64,000 bases of DNA from Microbacterium gubbeenense DSM 15944 (GTDB lineage Bacteria > Actinomycetota > Actinomycetes > Actinomycetales > Microbacteriaceae): the NCBI RefSeq assembly GCF_000422745.1, contig NZ_AUGQ01000002.1:124001-188000 (forward strand). Direction: 5' to 3'. A program made the translations under genes and the position numbers. Numbering within the stretch: position 1 is the first letter of the stretch; each line of letters opens with the position of its first letter. This document shows positions 53,090 to 62,092 of the stretch, piece after piece. The notes beneath the pieces are model-generated. The model was given only the letters and a program-made list of their open reading frames with translations. It searched no databases and was not told where the DNA came from.

Positions 53090-55287
53090 CGCGCCTCAGC
53101 GCGCGGGCGGGCGCCGGGCTGGCCGCGTTCTTCGCCGTCATGACGGCGCTGCTCCCGCTGACCACGCTCCTCCTGCCGTCCTGGTTGTTGCCCGCCGGGG
53201 CGGCGGTGCTCGCGATGGGTGTTCTGGGCGCGATCGGGCGCCGGTTCCACCCCGCGCTGGCCCTCGCGGCGCAGCTCGTCGCTCTGGCGGTCGTGACCTG
53301 GTGGGCGTTCTTCCCACAGGTGCTCATCGGCGGTCTGGTGCCCTCGGCCGAAGGCTGGCTGCTGCCCGACGTGATCTGGGCCGCCGGCGACGAGCTGATG
53401 ACGGGGATCGCGCCGATGGGCGTCGGCCAGCCCCTCGCCTTCGTGCTCATCGTGGCGTCGGCTCTGATCGCGATGTTCGTCGACCAGGTCGCCGTCGCGC
53501 TGCGCATGCCGATCGTCGCGGCCCTCCCCCTCGTGTGCGTGTTCATCGCGCCGCAGCTCGCCGTTCCCCGCGGCGATCACCTCGTGTTCGCGATCCCCTT
53601 CGTCCTCGCCCTCCTGGCGCTCATCGCGCTCGGCGGATCCTCGAAGCGCCAGTCCGAGCGCGACCGCACGGGCGCCGGCGCGATGACCCTCGTGACCGCC
53701 GTCATCGTCGCCGTCGTGGCCGTCGCCGTCGCGCCCCTCGTTCCGGTGATGCCCTCGGCCGATTCGGGGATCCTCGCCCGCGGGTCGTCCGTCGACGTGT
53801 CGATCGATCTCGGTAACGATCTGCGATCGGCGTCGACCGATGAGGTGCTGCGGGTGCGCACGGAGCAGAACAGGGCGCCGTATCTGCGCCTCGCCACGAA
53901 CACCCTGTTCGACGAGGACGGGTGGCACATCGACGGCGGCCCGTCCGCGCCCCTCGAGGACGGCTTCGGCGAGGTGACGCCCTCGGGGCTCGTCGGCGAG
54001 ATCGAATCCGAGCGGGCGCTCACCTGGGTCAGTGACGTGACTCTCGACGCGCAGTACCTGCCGATCCCCGCGAACGCGATCGAGGTGCGAGGCTCGGGCG
54101 GCGGGTGGTTGGCGATGCTCGACAACCGCACCGTGCGATCCACGTCCGAGTCGTCCGAGGACACCCGATACGTCACCATGGCCGAGATCCTGTCACCGTC
54201 GCGCGAGCAGCTCGACGCCTCGCCATGGGTCTCCTCGAGCCAGCAGGCGACCGCCGAGCTGCCGGGCGCATCGCTGCGCGTCGAGGGTTCTGTCATCAAC
54301 GGCGCGATCGGCGATGCGGCGCGCGAGGTCACCGTCGACGACAGGACCCCGTACGAGGCCGCGCTCAGCCTCCAATCGTGGCTGCGCGGGCCCGACTTCG
54401 AGTACTCGCTGGAGACGCCGGTCGAGGAGGGCTTCGACGGCAGCGACGCCGAAGCCACCGAACAGTTCCTCATCACCCGCGAGGGGTACTGCGTGCACTT
54501 CGCGTCGACGTTCGCGCTCATGGCGCGCTCCGTCGGGATCCCGACGCGCGTAGCGATCGGCTATCTGCCCGGCACGACCACGAGCGAGCGGATCGGCGAC
54601 CTGCCGGTCTATTCGGTCACCGCCGATCGCCTGCACGCGTGGCCCGAGGTGTACCTCGTCGGCGTCGGCTGGACGCCGTTCGAGCCGACCCCGAGCATCG
54701 CGCAGGCCCAGAGCGTGGTGGCGTCCGAGGGAGCCTCGGCCACGGGCGGCGATGAGCCCGAGGTCGAGCGATCGCAGGCTCCGCTCGCCGAAGAGACCCC
54801 CACGCCGACGCCGACTGCCTCAGCCGACGCCGAGAACGGCGGGGGCGCGGACGACGCGGGCTCCTCGTCAGTCGCCCTGTGGATCCTGATCGCCGTCGGC
54901 GTCGTCGTCGCTGCGGCGCTGATCGTGTCGGTTCCGGCGCTCGTGCGATTCGCGCTGCGGTCGGCACGCATGCGCGCGGCCGCGCGCGGCGACGTCGCGT
55001 CCGCCTGGCGGGAGCTGCGCGCGCTCGCGAGCGACGCGGGAATCTCCTTCGAGCCGTCCGACTCACCGCGCGCGATCGGCGCCGTGCTCATCGGATCGGG
55101 CGCGGATCCGACCGCGGTGGGCACGCTCACGTCCGCGGTCGAGCAGGCCTCGTTCGCCGCGTCGCCGGCGGCTGCGGGCGATCTCGCGGGTCCGCTGCGC
55201 ACCGTCTCGGCGGGGATCCGCTCCGACCGAACCGCGACGCGCATCCTCCGAGCGATGCTGCCGCGATCGCTCTGGACGCGGAAATGA
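53086..55287 (+). CDS. Transglutaminase-like membrane protein (TgpA family)
   Basis: A 733-residue protein with about six N-terminal helices (residues ~8-215), an extracytoplasmic transglutaminase/protease-like domain, and a C-terminal membrane helix (~VALWILIAVGVVVAAALIV) followed by a cytoplasmic tail. The triad is visible: Cys in REGYCVHFASTFALMARSVG, His in DRLHAWPEVYL and an acidic residue in WTPFEPTPS (Glu where many have Asp). Third gene of the MoxR/DUF58 operon. Likely acts on a surface protein; substrate unknown. A strong terminator follows. Confidence 0.92.
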   Translation: MTRLSARAGAGLAAFFAVMTALLPLTTLLLPSWLLPAGAAVLAMGVLGAIGRRFHPALALAAQLVALAVVTWWAFFPQVLIGGLVPSAEGWLLPDVIWAAGDELMTGIAPMGVGQPLAFVLIVASALIAMFVDQVAVALRMPIVAALPLVCVFIAPQLAVPRGDHLVFAIPFVLALLALIALGGSSKRQSERDRTGAGAMTLVTAVIVAVVAVAVAPLVPVMPSADSGILARGSSVDVSIDLGNDLRSASTDEVLRVRTEQNRAPYLRLATNTLFDEDGWHIDGGPSAPLEDGFGEVTPSGLVGEIESERALTWVSDVTLDAQYLPIPANAIEVRGSGGGWLAMLDNRTVRSTSESSEDTRYVTMAEILSPSREQLDASPWVSSSQQATAELPGASLRVEGSVINGAIGDAAREVTVDDRTPYEAALSLQSWLRGPDFEYSLETPVEEGFDGSDAEATEQFLITREGYCVHFASTFALMARSVGIPTRVAIGYLPGTTTSERIGDLPVYSVTADRLHAWPEVYLVGVGWTPFEPTPSIAQAQSVVASEGASATGGDEPEVERSQAPLAEETPTPTPTASADAENGGGADDAGSSSVALWILIAVGVVVAAALIVSVPALVRFALRSARMRAAARGDVASAWRELRALASDAGISFEPSDSPRAIGAVLIGSGADPTAVGTLTSAVEQASFAASPAAAGDLAGPLRTVSAGIRSDRTATRILRAMLPRSLWTRK

Positions 55288-55317
55288 CGAGAGCCCGACG
55301 AAGACGTCGGGCTCTCG
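55288..55317 (+). terminator. Intrinsic terminator of the MoxR-DUF58-transglutaminase operon
   Basis: Perfect 13-bp arms CGAGAGCCCGACG / CGTCGGGCTCTCG with loop AAGA, starting directly after the stop codon. It also lies ten bases beyond the 3' end of tRNA-Ser on the opposite strand and may serve both. Confidence 0.85.
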
Positions 55318-55326
55318 AACAATTGG

Positions 55327-55415
55327 CGGTGCCTAGGGGATTTGAACCCCTGATGCGAGTTACCCCGCATACACGGATTCCAGCCGTGCTCCTTAGGCCG
55401 CTCGGACAAGGCACC
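55327..55415 (-). tRNA. tRNA-Ser (anticodon GGA)
   Basis: An 89-nt class II tRNA on the minus strand. Acceptor GGTGCCT pairs with AGGCACC, discriminator G; the anticodon stem CACGG/CCGTG encloses loop CTGGAAT, anticodon GGA (codons UCC/UCU). A long variable arm (TGCGGGGTAACTCGCA) and T-arm GGTTCAAATCC are present, as required for tRNA-Ser. CCA is not encoded. Confidence 0.95.
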
Positions 55416-55465
55416 GTAGACGATTCTACGTCATTCGGTGCCGTGCTCATGACCTTCAGGCGCCG

Positions 55466-55738
55466 TCAGTGGTTGCGCAGCGTCGTGATCAGCTCTTTCT
55501 TTCGCTTACCGGAATAGCCCGTCAGCCCGAGCTCCTTGGCGCGCCGCCGCAGCTCCGGAACTGTCCAGTCTTCGTAGTCGCCCGACTCGCCGCCCTTGCG
55601 CCCCACCTCGGATCGACCCTTCTTCGTGCCGCCCGTCGCATTCGAGATGCGCGCCGCCTTCTCCTTCGAGGCGCCGTCGGAGCGCAGCGTCTCGTACAGT
55701 TCCGGATCCTTCAGGGATGACTCGCGATCGCGTGGAAT
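55466..55738 (-). CDS. Small Rho N-terminal/SAP-like domain protein with apparent ATT start
   Basis: A 90-residue basic protein. The N-terminal half (SSLKDPELYETLRSDGASKEKAARISNA) matches the pattern of small actinobacterial proteins of the DUF7218 kind, then a Gly/Lys linker, then a Rho_N/SAP-like helix-extended-helix (WTVPELRRRAKELGLTGYSGKRKKELITTL), probably nucleic-acid binding. No ATG, GTG or TTG is in frame before the conserved part. The codon at the expected Met position is ATT (55736-55738), six bases after GAAGGGG; I take it as the start, as for infC. A sequencing error is the alternative. Confidence 0.75.
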   Translation of the reverse strand: MPRDRESSLKDPELYETLRSDGASKEKAARISNATGGTKKGRSEVGRKGGESGDYEDWTVPELRRRAKELGLTGYSGKRKKELITTLRNH

Positions 55739-55861
55739 GGTGTTCCCCTTCTCTCGATCTCGTGCTGGTACAGGTGACGTCCACGATGCCGCCGACTGAC
55801 GGGTTCGGCAAGGCCCTGCGCCGTACCTGCGGAGAAATCCGTCTGCATCGGAGGGAGTCGC

Positions 55862-55900
55862 GGCGGATTCTCCGTAGTTGCGGCGAATCTCCGTAGTTGC
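55862..55900. repeat. Two tandem copies of a ~20-bp unit
   Basis: GGCGGATTCTCCGTAGTTGC (55862-55881) is followed directly by GGCGAATCTCCGTAGTTGC (55882-55900). An inverted partial match (GCGGAGAAATCCG, about 55829-55841) lies upstream. The 55739-55916 gap otherwise holds no gene. Could be a regulator site or terminator remnant 3' of the lipoprotein gene. Confidence 0.45.
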
Positions 55901-55916
55901 GAATCGGTGACGCGGG

Positions 55917-57161
55917 TCAGGCGCCGCCCCACAGGTGCACGGCGCCGTCGTCTTCGACGGTGACGACGGATCCGTCGCGCGCGCCCGCGAACGCGCCGGG
56001 CAGCGGATCCGTGCGCGCCGCGCCCGTGCGGTCGTACGCCGCCACCTGTGCGCTCGAGGCGAGCCACACGTAGCCCGCGTCGTCGATCGCCACGACGTCG
56101 TCGGCGACGACCTGCTCGGTCCCGGGCCAGGATCGCTCGTCCCCGCCGGTGTAGGTCACGAGGGCCTGATCAGCCGGGTTCAGCCACGCGACGAAGTCCG
56201 CGCCCGCCACGGGCGCCGACAGGATCGCCCCAGCGTCGACGGGTGCGCCGGTCGACGACTCGAACAGCGCGGCCTCGGGGGTCCACGCGGCAACGAGGCC
56301 GCCGACCCCGCCGATCCACTCCCCCGACGCGTCGCCCGCCGACCACGCCTCCTCACCGGTCGATGCAATAAGTCCCACGAGGGATCCATGGTCGTCGCCG
56401 GGACTCTCCGTGCGGACCGCCGTGACGACGTCGCCGGCGACCGACGAGAGCACGACGCCGCGCTCGCCCCACCGCACCTCGCCCGAGGACGCATCCAACG
56501 CGACGGCGACGCTCACGCGCTCGCCCTGCGTGGTCTGCGCCTCGACGTTCGCGATGACGGTCTCGGGCGAGGCATCGACGACATCCGCGTGCACGCTGAT
56601 GCCGTCGACGTCGTCGCCCAGGTGCGGCGAGAGGTCCGCGGTCCAGGCGACGGACCCGTCGGCCGCATTGACCGCGACAAGGCCCGAGCGGTACGGGGTC
56701 GACGCGGTCGCGTTGCTGAAGAGCGGGGCGACGTACAGATCACCCCCGCGCTGGAGCGCGCCCGCGGCGAACTCCACGCGCCCCGCCCCGAACCCCGCAT
56801 CGAGCACGAGCTGCGCTGCCTCGCCGGTCGTGATGTCCCAGGCGAGCTCTCCCGAGGCCGTGTCGTAAGCGTCGAGCATGATGACGTTGACGTCACCGGG
56901 TCGCGTGGCGAGCAGGCGGCCCGCCGCGATGCCCTCGACCGCCGACCGGTCCGCTTCCGCGAACGTCGGGTCTCCCGCGAGCGGCACCTCCTCGAGCGGA
57001 AGCTCGGGCAGCGGCTCGCCGGAGTAGACGTCCGCGGCCTCCGGTTCGGGCGACGGCGACACGGGATCCGCGTCTGATGAGACGCACCCCGCCATGCCGA
57101 GCGTGACCGCGGCAACAACCGCGCCGGCCCAGAGCGCTTTCCCGATTCTCACGTCGATCAC
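55917..57161 (-). CDS. PQQ-type beta-propeller lipoprotein
   Basis: A 414-residue exported lipoprotein: signal peptide with lipobox LGMAGC (Cys ~26), a short Pro/Glu linker, then repeated beta-propeller blades of PQQ-like type (e.g. DTASGELAWDITTGE, NAADGSVAWTADLSPH, DASSGEVRWGERG, IASTGEEAWSAGD). No enzyme motif is evident; probably a binding scaffold at the cell surface. GTG 57161 is taken as start, though GTG 57152 is also possible. Divergent from the aldo/keto reductase. Confidence 0.85.
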   Translation of the reverse strand: MIDVRIGKALWAGAVVAAVTLGMAGCVSSDADPVSPSPEPEAADVYSGEPLPELPLEEVPLAGDPTFAEADRSAVEGIAAGRLLATRPGDVNVIMLDAYDTASGELAWDITTGEAAQLVLDAGFGAGRVEFAAGALQRGGDLYVAPLFSNATASTPYRSGLVAVNAADGSVAWTADLSPHLGDDVDGISVHADVVDASPETVIANVEAQTTQGERVSVAVALDASSGEVRWGERGVVLSSVAGDVVTAVRTESPGDDHGSLVGLIASTGEEAWSAGDASGEWIGGVGGLVAAWTPEAALFESSTGAPVDAGAILSAPVAGADFVAWLNPADQALVTYTGGDERSWPGTEQVVADDVVAIDDAGYVWLASSAQVAAYDRTGAARTDPLPGAFAGARDGSVVTVEDDGAVHLWGGA

Positions 57162-57229
57162 AGTAACTCACGCCGCACAACTGCGCGCCATTAGGCTGGG
57201 TCTCAGTCGTAAGAACGCGAGGAGCAACT

Positions 57230-58219
57230 GTGGAACAACGGATCCTGGGACGAACGGGCCACGAGGTGTCGGTCGTCGGGCTCGGCACGTGGCAGCTCGG
57301 CGCCGATTGGGGCAATGTCAACGAGCTCGACGCGCTCGATGTGATCGACGCGGCCGTCGACCACGGTGTGACGTTCTTCGACACCGCCGACGTCTACGGA
57401 GACGGACGCAGTGAGCAGCGCATCGCGGCCTGGCGCCGCGCGAACCCGTCGTGGGACGGCACCGTCGCGACCAAGATGATCCGTCGTGCGCCGGATCCGT
57501 CGCTGCGGTACGCGTCGATCGAGAACTTCCGCGATTGGACCGACCGGTCGCGCCGCAACCTCGGCGTCGACACCCTCGACCTCGTGCAGCTGCACTGCCC
57601 GACCGACGACGTGTTCGCCTCGGACAGCGTCTTCGACGACCTCGACACCCTCATCGACGAGGGTGCGATCGCGGCGTACGGGGTCAGCGTCGAGACGTGC
57701 GCACAGGCGCTGTCGGCGATCGCTCGCCCGAACGTCGCGACGGTGCAGATCGTGTTCAATGCGTTCCGCCAGAAGCCGCTCGAGCACGTCCTTCCGGCGG
57801 CCCGGCAGGCCGGCGTCGGGATCATCGCGCGCGTTCCGCTCGCAAGCGGGCTGCTCTCGGGGCGCTTCACGAAGAAGACGACCTTCGCCGACGACGACCA
57901 CCGCTCGTTCAACCGCGACGGCTCAGCGTTCGACGTCGGCGAGACCTTCGCGGGCGTCGACTTCGCGACCGGCGTCGAGGCCGCGGCCGACTTCGCGGCG
58001 CTGGCGCGCGAGCACGACATCGACCCGGCCCAGGCGGCGCTCGCCTGGATCATCCAGCAGGAGGGCGTGTCGAGCGTGATCCCCGGCGCGCGCAACGAAC
58101 AGCAGGCGCGCGGCAACGCCGAGTCGGCCGAGGTCGGGCGGCTTCCGAAGGCGCTCACGAAGGCCATCACCGCGCTGTACGACGAGAAGATCCGCCCGCA
58201 GGTCCACGACCGCTGGTGA
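57230..58219 (+). CDS. Aldo/keto reductase
   Basis: A 329-residue NADPH-dependent reductase of the AKR family: GLGTWQLGADWG and GVTFFDTADVYGDGRSE (catalytic Asp and Tyr), ATKMIRR (catalytic Lys), LDLVQLHCP (His) and the C-terminal GVSSVIPGARNEQQARGN cofactor loop. AGGAG lies five bases before the GTG start. Substrate cannot be inferred. Monocistronic with a terminator downstream. Confidence 0.92.
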   Translation: MEQRILGRTGHEVSVVGLGTWQLGADWGNVNELDALDVIDAAVDHGVTFFDTADVYGDGRSEQRIAAWRRANPSWDGTVATKMIRRAPDPSLRYASIENFRDWTDRSRRNLGVDTLDLVQLHCPTDDVFASDSVFDDLDTLIDEGAIAAYGVSVETCAQALSAIARPNVATVQIVFNAFRQKPLEHVLPAARQAGVGIIARVPLASGLLSGRFTKKTTFADDDHRSFNRDGSAFDVGETFAGVDFATGVEAAADFAALAREHDIDPAQAALAWIIQQEGVSSVIPGARNEQQARGNAESAEVGRLPKALTKAITALYDEKIRPQVHDRW

Positions 58220-58224
58220 TCGAG

Positions 58225-58268
58225 AAAGCGGGAGGCCCGGCTTCATCTGAAACCGAGCCTCCCGCTTT
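58225..58268. terminator. Bidirectional terminator, aldo/keto reductase / flotillin
   Basis: Perfect 12-bp arms AAAGCGGGAGGC / GCCTCCCGCTTT around a 20-nt loop with its own short CGG/CCG pairing. It lies between two convergent genes, five bases after one stop and 13 before the other, with A and T runs at the outer edges. Confidence 0.85.
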
Positions 58269-58281
58269 GTGCTGAGCCGCA

Positions 58282-59865
58282 TCACTCCTCGTCGGGCGCC
58301 TGCTCCTGACGTTCCTGGGGCTCCTGGCGAGCGTCGCGGCGAAGCGTCTCCGCGATGTTCGGTGCGGCCTCCTGCTGACGGCCGTTCGCGATCCCGTGGC
58401 CGATCGCCTGGCCCTGCAGCATGGCCGACAGGTCGATGCCCGTCGCCTCGCGCACGGTGTCGAACATGGTGCGCATGCCCATCGCGGCTTCGCCGGCCAT
58501 GTGCGCGGAGGCACCGCCCTCGCCGGAGCCCGAGAGCACCGTGACGTTTCCGACGTTCGAGTAGCCCTTCGCGAACTCGGTCATCATGGGCACGAGCACG
58601 TCGAGCGAGCGCTGCGCGAGGACCGCTTCCTGGTTCAGCTTGAGCGCCTCGGCCTCGGCCTCGATCGCCGATGCCCTGGCCTCACCGGCGAGACGGATCG
58701 CGTCCGCCTCGGCCTGCGCACGTGCGCGCTTCGCGTCGGCCTCAGCCTCGGCCTGCACACGGATCGCCTCCGCCTCGCGCTCTGCCTTCTGCGCGTCGGC
58801 CTCCGCCGCCTTGATGCGGGCGTACGCGTCGGCGTCGGCAGCCTGACGCTGCTCGTAGAGTCCGATATCGGCCTCGCGGCGCTGCACATCGGCGGCCGCC
58901 TCGGCGTCCTTGACCGCCGCGTACGCACGCGCGTCGGCTTTCTTCTCCTCCTCGTACGCCGCGGCATCCGCCACGCGCTTGACGTCGGCATCCAGCTGAG
59001 CCTGCTTGTTGTCGGCCTGCTGCATCAGAACGCCCTGCTCGGCGCGCGCACGCGCGAGCGCCTCGGCCTGCTCGGCCTCGGCACGCGCCTCGCCGACGTC
59101 GGCGGCGGCCGCCGCCTCATTCTTGTCATACGCCGTCTGCTCGATCAGCGTCTCCTCGCCCGTGGCGATCTCGCGCGCCTTGATCTGGCGGTTCGCATCG
59201 ATCCGCGCGATCTCGGCTTGGCGCTTCACCTTCGAGACCTCCTCCGCACCGAGCGCGTCGATGTAGCCGTTCTCGTCGGTGATGCCCTGGATCTGGAAGC
59301 TGTCGAGCACAAGACCCTGCTCGGCCAGGTCGCTCTTGATCAGCGTGGCGATCTGATCGCTCAGCTCCTGCCGATCGCGCATGAGCTGCTCAACGGTGAG
59401 CGTCGCGACCACGCCGCGCAGCGCACCCTCGAGCTGTTCCGTCGTGAAGACCTCGATCGCCTTGTCCTGCGACACGAATCGCTCGGCGGCGCGCGCGATG
59501 GCCTCGCGCTCGGATCCGACCTTGACGAGCGCGACGCCCGTCACATCGACCGTGACGCCCTGGATCGACTGCGCCGTCGGCTGCACCATGATCTGGCGGG
59601 CGCGGAGCGACAGCGTCTCCGCGCGCTGGGTAATCGGGTTCACGATCGCGCCCCCGCCGCGGATCACCGTGACCGCCGTCGTCGGGCCGTCGCCCTTCTT
59701 CGACCTGCGTCCCACGATCACCAGCGCCTCATCGGCGCGCGCGACCTTGTACCACGCGCGCATGAGCAGCGTGACGATCAGGGCGATGATCGCGACGACG
59801 ACGAGCAGGATGATGATCCCGATGACGATGCCGACACCGCCGATGGCAGCGAAGAATCCGCTCAC
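58282..59865 (-). CDS. Flotillin-family (SPFH) membrane scaffold protein
   Basis: A 527-residue flotillin-like protein: an N-terminal membrane helix (GVGIVIGIIILLVVVAIIALIVTLL), an SPFH/band 7 domain (~40-220; ADEALVIVGRRSKKG, QPTAQSIQGVTVDVTGVALVKVG), then a long Ala/Glu/Arg coiled-coil (~225-430) with the repeated AEAEAxA pattern, and a variable C-terminus. Probably organises membrane microdomains. GTG start with AAGGGAT upstream. Often paired with an NfeD gene, but none is present here. Confidence 0.92.
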   Translation of the reverse strand: MSGFFAAIGGVGIVIGIIILLVVVAIIALIVTLLMRAWYKVARADEALVIVGRRSKKGDGPTTAVTVIRGGGAIVNPITQRAETLSLRARQIMVQPTAQSIQGVTVDVTGVALVKVGSEREAIARAAERFVSQDKAIEVFTTEQLEGALRGVVATLTVEQLMRDRQELSDQIATLIKSDLAEQGLVLDSFQIQGITDENGYIDALGAEEVSKVKRQAEIARIDANRQIKAREIATGEETLIEQTAYDKNEAAAAADVGEARAEAEQAEALARARAEQGVLMQQADNKQAQLDADVKRVADAAAYEEEKKADARAYAAVKDAEAAADVQRREADIGLYEQRQAADADAYARIKAAEADAQKAEREAEAIRVQAEAEADAKRARAQAEADAIRLAGEARASAIEAEAEALKLNQEAVLAQRSLDVLVPMMTEFAKGYSNVGNVTVLSGSGEGGASAHMAGEAAMGMRTMFDTVREATGIDLSAMLQGQAIGHGIANGRQQEAAPNIAETLRRDARQEPQERQEQAPDEE

Positions 59866-60013
59866 GTTGATCCCTTCTTCGCGCCGACGCGAGAGATCCT
59901 CGTTGGGGAGGCCGTCGGCGAATGTGATTCCAGCCTATTGAAATGAGGCGCTCGGCGCACTCACAGAACCCGGCACCGGGAGGCATCCAGGACGAACGGC
60001 CTAAACTTGCCGC

Positions 60014-60379
60014 ATGGCTTCTGCGACCGAACCCGCCGGCGTCGGCCGGCGCATCTCCACCCTGGACGCGCTCCGCTTTCTCAGCGAGCTCCTGGCGTTC
60101 GCGGCACTCGCGTTCTGGGGCTTTCTGGCGTGGGACACCCCATGGAACTTCGTGTGGGGCTTCGGTGCCCCGCTGCTCGCGATCTTCGCGTGGGCTCTCT
60201 TCCTCTCCCCCAAGGCTGTCTTCCACCTGCCGCGCTTCGTGCGCGCCGTGATCGAGCTGCTGGTCTTCGTCAGCGCCACGCTCGCGCTCTGGGGCCTGGG
60301 ACTGCCGTGGGCCGGCGTCGTCGTCGGCGTCTTCTGCATCGTGGTCGGCGTGCTCGTCGGCCGTCGCGAGCTGCGCTGA
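60014..60379 (+). CDS. YrdB/DUF2568-family small membrane protein
   Basis: A 121-residue protein with four predicted membrane helices (LRFLSELLAFAALAFWGFLAW; WGFGAPLLAIFAWALFLS; VRAVIELLVFVSATLALWGLG; WAGVVVGVFCIVVGVLVG), the pattern of YrdB/DUF2568. Function unknown. No SD is visible; TAAACT lies just upstream, so it may be leaderless. Divergent from the flotillin gene. Confidence 0.85.
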   Translation: MASATEPAGVGRRISTLDALRFLSELLAFAALAFWGFLAWDTPWNFVWGFGAPLLAIFAWALFLSPKAVFHLPRFVRAVIELLVFVSATLALWGLGLPWAGVVVGVFCIVVGVLVGRRELR

Positions 60380-60508
60380 CAGCAGGGACTCACCACTCCC
60401 TCAGCGGATCGTGAATGGTTCGTGATCAATTCGACACCCGGGCGCGTCCCTCGACCTTTACGATATGGAAGAGGTGCGTGAAAATACCGCGCTCAGGGGG
60501 AGAAGACG

Positions 60509-62041
60509 ATGACCGACGTGGCGACGAGACCTACGGATTCGCCGGACGATTCGGCCGCGAGCGAGCCTCGCGTCGAGTGGACGATCACCGAGCCGAAGAA
60601 GCGGTCCCCCAAGAAGTATTGGCTGGGCATCGGCATCCCCGTCGTCGCAGTCGCACTCGTCGGTGGGCTGGCGTTCGTCGGCACGACCTTCACGGCTCCC
60701 GGTGTGTCGGCCCTCGGCACCGATCTCAGCACGATGAGCGTCGCCGACGTCGAGCAGGCGATCTCGGACGGCGTCGCGAACTCCACCATCACGGTCGCCG
60801 TCGACGGCGAGACCAAGACGTTCTCTGGCGAGGATCTCGGCCTGTCCGTCGATTCCGGCGCCGCGTCTCAGACGGTGAAGGACTCGTATCGCCTCTGGCA
60901 GATCGGCGATTGGAACCCCGGCGCGATTGACGCCGACCTCACGGTCGACGAGGCCGTCACGAGCTCCGCGCTGTCCGAGGCCTTCGCCGACAAGTACGTC
61001 GACCCGATCAACGCGAAGATCGAGTTCGTCGACGGCTCGTACACGGTCGTTCCGGATGAGCAGGGCCGCGGAATCGACGCGACAAGCCTCGCCGAGTCGG
61101 TCGCCGACCAGCTCGCGAACGCCAACCCGATCCAGGCCCTCGCCTCGGGCGAGCAGGTGCTCGCCGCGAGCGCCTCGCCGAGCATCTCGGTGAACGCCGA
61201 GATCACTGAGATCGAGGCGCTTCTGACCGCCGACGAGGCGAAGCAGACGGCGACGAAGCTCAACACCGCGATCGGCGAGGTCATCTTCACGCTCGACGGC
61301 GACACCGTCAACTCCGTGTCGTCCGACAAGGTCGCCTCGTGGCTCGACGTCTCGGTCTCCGAAGGCGGCGACGTCGAGGTCGCCGCCGATGCCGGCAGCA
61401 TCCAGTCGTACGCCGATTCCCTCCCCGCCGAGGTGAACCGCGAGCCCGTCGAGAGCGATGTGATCGTCGACGGCGCCGGAAACGTGTTGAAGACCGAGAA
61501 GGAAGGCCAGGACGGCTACAAGGTGTCCTCGACCGACGGCGCGGGCGAAGAGATCGCCGCGCAGCTCGGCGCGCTGGAGGCGGCCGCGTTCGCCCTGCCC
61601 GGCGAGAAGGTCGCCCACGACTCGACCGAACGGTTCCACCGTGCGGTCGTCTCGAAGAGCGATGGCCACACCTACTTCTACGAGTCGGTCAACGGCGGCG
61701 ATGAGAAGCTCGTCAACTCCATGCCGATGGCGCTCGGAAAGCCCGGTCACGATACGCAGGTCGGCGAGTACTCGGTCTACGGACAGCTGACCATCCAGAA
61801 CATGGGTTCCTGCGATGCCGAGGGCAACTATGTGCCCGGAGGCAAGTTCGACTACTGCACGGCCAACGTTCCGTGGGTGACGTACTTCAACGGTGACCAG
61901 GGCTTCCACGGCACCTACTGGCACAACAACTTCGGCGCCGGTGCGTACATGAGCCACGGCTGCGTGAACCTGCGCGAGAGCGACGCCGAATGGGTGTACC
62001 GCTTCCTGCAGGTCGGCTCGCCGGTCTCCGTGCGCGCGTGA
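60509..62041 (+). CDS. L,D-transpeptidase (YkuD) with membrane anchor
   Basis: A 510-residue cell-wall cross-linking enzyme. A short cytoplasmic Asp/Glu-rich start, a membrane helix (~37-58), two PG-binding-4-like repeats (to ~370) and the C-terminal YkuD domain (~385-510). The catalytic signature is complete: HGTYWHNNFGAGAYMSHGCVNL with His, Ser-His-Gly and Cys. An extra Cys pair (GSCDAEGNY...FDYC) lies in the loop before it. GGGGGAG precedes the ATG. Makes 3-3 (L,D) cross-links; works in the same layer as the PASTA PBP. Confidence 0.94.
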   Translation: MTDVATRPTDSPDDSAASEPRVEWTITEPKKRSPKKYWLGIGIPVVAVALVGGLAFVGTTFTAPGVSALGTDLSTMSVADVEQAISDGVANSTITVAVDGETKTFSGEDLGLSVDSGAASQTVKDSYRLWQIGDWNPGAIDADLTVDEAVTSSALSEAFADKYVDPINAKIEFVDGSYTVVPDEQGRGIDATSLAESVADQLANANPIQALASGEQVLAASASPSISVNAEITEIEALLTADEAKQTATKLNTAIGEVIFTLDGDTVNSVSSDKVASWLDVSVSEGGDVEVAADAGSIQSYADSLPAEVNREPVESDVIVDGAGNVLKTEKEGQDGYKVSSTDGAGEEIAAQLGALEAAAFALPGEKVAHDSTERFHRAVVSKSDGHTYFYESVNGGDEKLVNSMPMALGKPGHDTQVGEYSVYGQLTIQNMGSCDAEGNYVPGGKFDYCTANVPWVTYFNGDQGFHGTYWHNNFGAGAYMSHGCVNLRESDAEWVYRFLQVGSPVSVRA

Positions 62042-62092
62042 TTCATACTCCCAACAGTTCCCCCGGTCTGCGGAGTGCTCTACGCTGATGGC

